A stretch of 64,000 nt of DNA from Ampullaceana balthica (taxonomy: Eukaryota > Mollusca > Gastropoda > Lymnaeidae), in NCBI GenBank assembly GCA_944989445.1, contig CALYLW010000503.1, forward strand, positions 62,001 to 126,000. The letters run 5' to 3'. The position numbers and the translations under genes were made by a program. Numbering within the stretch: position 1 is the stretch's first letter; every line of letters begins with the position of its first letter. Positions 60,757-64,000 of the stretch are shown piece after piece. The notes under the pieces are model-generated. The model was not told the DNA's origin. It did no database searches and saw nothing but the letters and a program-made list of their open reading frames with translations.

Positions 60757-61300
60757 GATAAAACCTAAAAATGGTTATTTGAAGATTTCTTTTTTAGTTT
60801 GAAAATCCACATCCACAAATCTGATGACTTGAGAAAGCTGTTCCCGGTGTCTTAGATCGGATGTTGAGTCAAGTAAGATACCGTAGTACTTGTCTTTTCC
60901 GATTTCACTCAACAGCTGCTTCCTTACAGTCGATGAAAGTAGGTGGATCAATTCATTTTAAATTTCTGGTAATAAATAAGATACTGAACCTGGATTTTCT
61001 TGGGCATGTTTTTTTTTCTAACAGTGGATCATACTGATCACGTTTGATCACAGAGAGACAGGAAAGAGAGGCGGTGTCTGATGTTTCATATAAAAGGAAT
61101 CCAACTTGCTTTGACATACCGACACAAGCCCGTGAGAGGAGAGACCTTCCCTCCCTCCCTCCCCACTTTACTCCCTCCACAGTGGAATTAGGGAAGTAAG
61201 ATTTTTCTTTTTGAAAAGAGTCATAGCATGAAGCAAAGGGACGCGAATTAACCATTCTGTAAGCCTTAAGCCACTCGTTTTTCTTGTCTTGGTGCTTTTG
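60757..61300 (-). pseudogene. ZMYM1-like hAT transposase, N-terminal half
   Basis: Minus-strand remnant upstream (in gene direction) of the LTR insertion. One stretch reads YDPLLEKK, then NELIHLLSSTVRKQLLSEI and DKYYGILLDSTSD, the start of the RNase H-like catalytic core of ZMYM1/DUF4371-type hAT transposases, with the catalytic-type Asp in LLDSTSD. In-frame stops follow FITRNLK and EIFK. Reading continues PFLGFIQ up to the insertion at 60,756. The more N-terminal part (around 61,250-61,300) is open but not recognisable. Confidence 0.75.
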
Positions 61301-61799
61301 GTTGGTTTTAGTGTCGTCTCTGTCTGTTCTATAGAATCGCCTTTGTCTCTTACTGCTCCCTTACTCTCACTCCCAGCAACTCACATTTTTTTAAAATCGC
61401 CATCAGCAATACTATATTGTGGATGTATCGTTTATTTATGAGTAGAATTGCGCCCCTTAACGCTCAATGGGGGCGCCAAACTCATGCTTGCCAACTGATT
61501 TGTAATGAAAATATTTTCGGAGCTCCAAAATTCAATCTTAAAAACGTATTTGGGATACATTAGTTTACATCAAAATAAAATTAAATAATGAGTTTTAATA
61601 ATCATTTTCGCGCTCCCTAACGTCTCCTTTGACATTTATAAATCATTAATAGATTTAATTGCTTTTATTACTTATATCATTTTAAGTAAAACTAAAACGG
61701 AAATCTTTATATTTGAAAATGTATCAAATGTGTCCAAATTTAAAGAGACTACTAATGCGACATCGGAGGGCCATACCACCGAGGGGCCAAAAAGAATTT
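61301..61799. other. No gene recognised
   Basis: May contain the decayed N-terminus of the ZMYM1/hAT pseudogene, but I cannot align it. Confidence 0.45.
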
Positions 61800-62270
61800 T
61801 TAAAAACAAATACTTTATGTACGAGAAGTAACTAAAAGAATGTTCATTATAATACGCAGCGCTAGACCATCCAAAAATACAAAATTGTAGTTGTGTCGTA
61901 AAACATGTTTAATATAATTCGCACCGATCAGGAATATGTTTATAAAAAGTGTTGTCAATAAAATACGCATCTTATTGCGCGACAGAAAGATTGTTCAATA
62001 TAATGCGCACCCTTAAACTCTATCTCAAAAAGTAACATGATACATAGGAATAAATAAAATAATCTAAAAAATCAATAATTGAATTACGGTACATGTGATC
62101 GATCTCAAATTTTGATACATTGTTTTTATCATCGGTACGAAACTGCCTGCAAAATTTCAGCTTGCTAGCTTACGAGGAAGTGGGATAAAAATTGATTCAA
62201 AATTTTGGCGACAAGGGTTCAAGGGTTCAAGGGTGCAAGCAAGCAGACACCACGACTTTATATAAAGGAT
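61800..62270 (-). repeat. Full single copy of the ~500-bp repeat
   Basis: Complete reversed unit from 'actttatgtacgagaagta' to 'gactttatataaaggattt'. Includes a short tandem of 'caagggtt'. Confidence 0.75.
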
Positions 62271-62640
62271 TTAAAAAAAGAAAGAAAAAAGTTTAATTTG
62301 TGTAAAATTTCTCACCTAGATGTATTTACTAGTTACTGAAAGGCAAATAATAATATTTTTTTTTAAATATTGTTTATCAGAAATTATTATGGACTGTTAA
62401 ATAAAGAAGTGAGAACCTTGAACCATCCTATATAATAAAAGTCAAGTTTCTGTCCTTTCTGTCCATTCTGTCCAGTCATCTATAGCGATTGGTCCCTCAA
62501 ACACATATGACTCCTACAGCTAATCATATTGAACAAGTTTACGCGGACGTTCAAAACCAGTTATTTTTGGTGCAGTATTTCTTACAAGACTATATTTTGA
62601 GGAATGCGCGTTGGAATGTATAGTAGAAAGCTCTGTTTTT

Positions 62641-62822
62641 ACGAGTTATTTATTTTAACTATAATGAATAGTTTATTTGACGTGATGCACATGTAATGCC
62701 GGTCGAGACGGCTGTGGAGGGGAGGTACAACATCCGTGGAACGTCCGTGGACGGGCTTTGTTGGTCGTGGATAATAAAGCAGCAGCCTGCGTTTTGCCTT
62801 CATTTTAGTATGAACGAATTCT
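62641..62822 (-). CDS. Candidate terminal exon of unknown gene
   Basis: A strong minus-strand acceptor (gtttttctttcag) leads into a frame with FVHTKMKAKRRLLLYYP and RSTDVVPPLHSRLDRHY, ending TAA next to an AATAAA. It is GC-richer than its flanks. It lies downstream of the 62,963-63,213 candidate, but the reading phases do not join with any donor I can see, so the two may be unrelated. Confidence 0.25.
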
Positions 62823-62962
62823 GAAAGAAAAACTTCATTCACTGGAAAAAAACATCTTTTTTCGGATCTCACTGGAACACCAAACTCAAACATTAAAAGG
62901 CGCTTTTCTGAACTATTATACAGCGTGCTTTAATAGAGAATCATTGAATGTTATCCATTAAA

Positions 62963-63213
62963 CTAATGGCGTTTATCCATTACTACAAATGCTGGCGTCA
63001 AATATTTAACAATCAATTTTTTAAGAGAATTTTTGTACTGAGACCAGCAGATAATCAAAGGATTAATAGTGAATAATTTCACTCGCCTGTCAGGAAAGTA
63101 GGAATATGTCCTTGATGAAATGTCCCTGATGAATCCTATTTCACTGGTTTCTTCGAAGTCGCTGACATTTCCAATGACGTCTTCCAGTCGTATACCTTGG
63201 ATGTTTAGAATTT
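62963..63213 (-). CDS. Candidate exon of unknown gene
   Basis: On the minus strand an acceptor with a pyrimidine/C tract (tttttcccccccag) precedes a frame reading EILNIQGIRLEDVIGNV, then FEETSEIGFIRDISSRTY and a stop near 62,963. Codon content looks coding for the first ~45 residues. No clear donor was found; gtgaaa near 63,085 and gtaatg near 62,975 are weak options. No family recognised. Confidence 0.25.
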
Positions 63214-63414
63214 CTCTGGGGGGGAAAAATTGCTTATACATTAAATTAGGTTTATAGCTAGATCCCCCATTAAGAGTATTTCATTAGTTTAAAATTTACT
63301 GTAAAAAGAGGGATAAATTATCTTTTAAAAAACACAACTGAATTTTTTGTTCTTTCTGTCGTCCTCAAAAGGTGAGATGACGAAATAAGGTAGCGGCCCT
63401 ATATTTTACTGCAT

Positions 63415-64000
63415 GGGGGTCGTCCATAAAGTACGTCACGCTCCGAGGGGGGGGAGGGAGAGGGGGTGTAAGAAAGTGTGACACGTGTGATGTCACACTT
63501 TTATTTTTTAACTATTTTTTTTCTAAGTTGTTTATATGTTTTTAGCACAATTTAAATAGCTTTAAAAATAATTTTCAAAAATTTTCTGAAACATTGGAAG
63601 TAGTTTTATGTCAAAATAGCATGAAATGCGTATCTCCTGAATTATTTGTTCATAAATCTGAATTGGATGCAGCAGGACTGATATCGAAGGATCAGGAATG
63701 GTTGGACGATCATCTTCGCACCAGCCAATATTTTACTCAAATTGTTAAATATCAAGACATGAAATGTTGCGACAAAGCATGAAGCTCATATTTCAACATT
63801 CTCCTTCAAGGTTCTTCCCTCCTCCAATCCCAATCAACCAATCAGTTGATGGAATCAAAGCTTCAGGAGGAGCAGGTGCAGATTCTTATAAATTTCCTTC
63901 TTTGTTTCTAGCACAAACTCTCAAATTTGATGACATTATGCCAAGATCAACAGAAGCTTTCAAAGTACGACCATATGATTACCAGCTTATTGATCGACTT
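63415..64000 (+). mobile_element. Left end of a DNA transposon, candidate autonomous copy
   Basis: Begins with a terminal sequence (GTCGTCCATAAAGTACGTCA, then a purine-rich G tract and GTGTGAC/GTGATGTCACAC motifs). It matches the ends of the elements at 26,909, 48,823 and 52,225. About 180 bases inside the end a coding region starts and runs off the window, which suggests this copy carries the family's own protein. Confidence 0.5.
63594..64000 (+). pseudogene. Unrecognised transposon protein, frameshifted and cut by window end
   Basis: Two overlapping frames appear to be one protein. Frame 1 (from about 63,594 to a stop at 63,780-63,782) contains a TSQYFTQIVKYQDMKCCDK segment. Frame 2 runs open from ATG 63,779 to the last base (74 codons) with SRFFPPPIPI, KFPSLFLAQTLKFDDIMP and VRPYDYQL. 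The junction looks like a one-base frameshift near 63,778. I recall similar stretches (QIVKC-x-D-x-x-CC, then F-PPP-P, then FPSLF and PYDxYCP) in uncharacterised repetitive proteins of corals, molluscs and fish, but I cannot name a family. No catalytic motif is visible in this part. A host gene of unknown function is the alternative. Confidence 0.45.

Overview
This is an AT-rich window of a eukaryotic, almost certainly invertebrate, nuclear genome. GT-AG introns, tRNA-derived SINEs, CR1-like and RNase H-bearing LINE fragments, hAT, mariner and Ty3/Gypsy elements, many terminal-inverted-repeat elements and abundant satellites all point that way. A gastropod mollusc fits best: there is an IL-17-type cytokine gene of the kind expanded in molluscs, and the repeat texture matches. 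The species is inferred, not shown.

The one well supported host gene is a six-exon, plus-strand, secreted IL-17-like cytokine at 36,858-44,228. All five introns are GT-AG and the exons join in frame to 248 residues: signal peptide, cysteine-rich core and a lysine-rich tail. No single-frame ORF search finds it because its exons are 51-240 bases. A GC-rich block with a CRE and a kappaB-like site lies about 1.3 kb upstream. A second host-gene fragment is a minus-strand terminal exon at 52,578-52,956 with weak resemblance to the C-terminus of carbohydrate sulfotransferases. Two further minus-strand exon candidates lie at 62.6-63.25 kb.

Layout: 1-9 kb is mostly unassigned AT-rich DNA with one short hAT copy, small inverted-repeat elements, a SINE and a 40-bp minisatellite. 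9-21 kb holds SINEs, a CR1-like LINE end, a mariner relic, a 44-bp minisatellite and a decayed hAT element inflated by a 43-bp array. 21-35 kb has more hAT copies, a GGAT microsatellite, a full-length palindromic-ended element, LINE fragments and four tandem copies of a ~500-bp repeat. 35-44 kb is the cytokine gene. 46-57 kb has a LINE end, a solo-LTR candidate, fold-back elements and the sulfotransferase-like exon. 56.6-61.3 kb is a ZMYM1/hAT-type transposase pseudogene split by a young 2.75-kb LTR element. The last 600 bases begin a transposon whose end matches three smaller elements in the window and which carries an unfamiliar, frameshifted protein.

The elements are layered. A small inverted-repeat element sits inside two hAT copies, an LTR element sits inside a hAT pseudogene, SINEs share a 3' tail with a LINE, and a minisatellite grew from sequence beside the BED finger of a transposase. 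The most notable items are the cytokine gene and its possible alternative tail, the transposase-derived 43-bp array, and the candidate autonomous element at the right edge.
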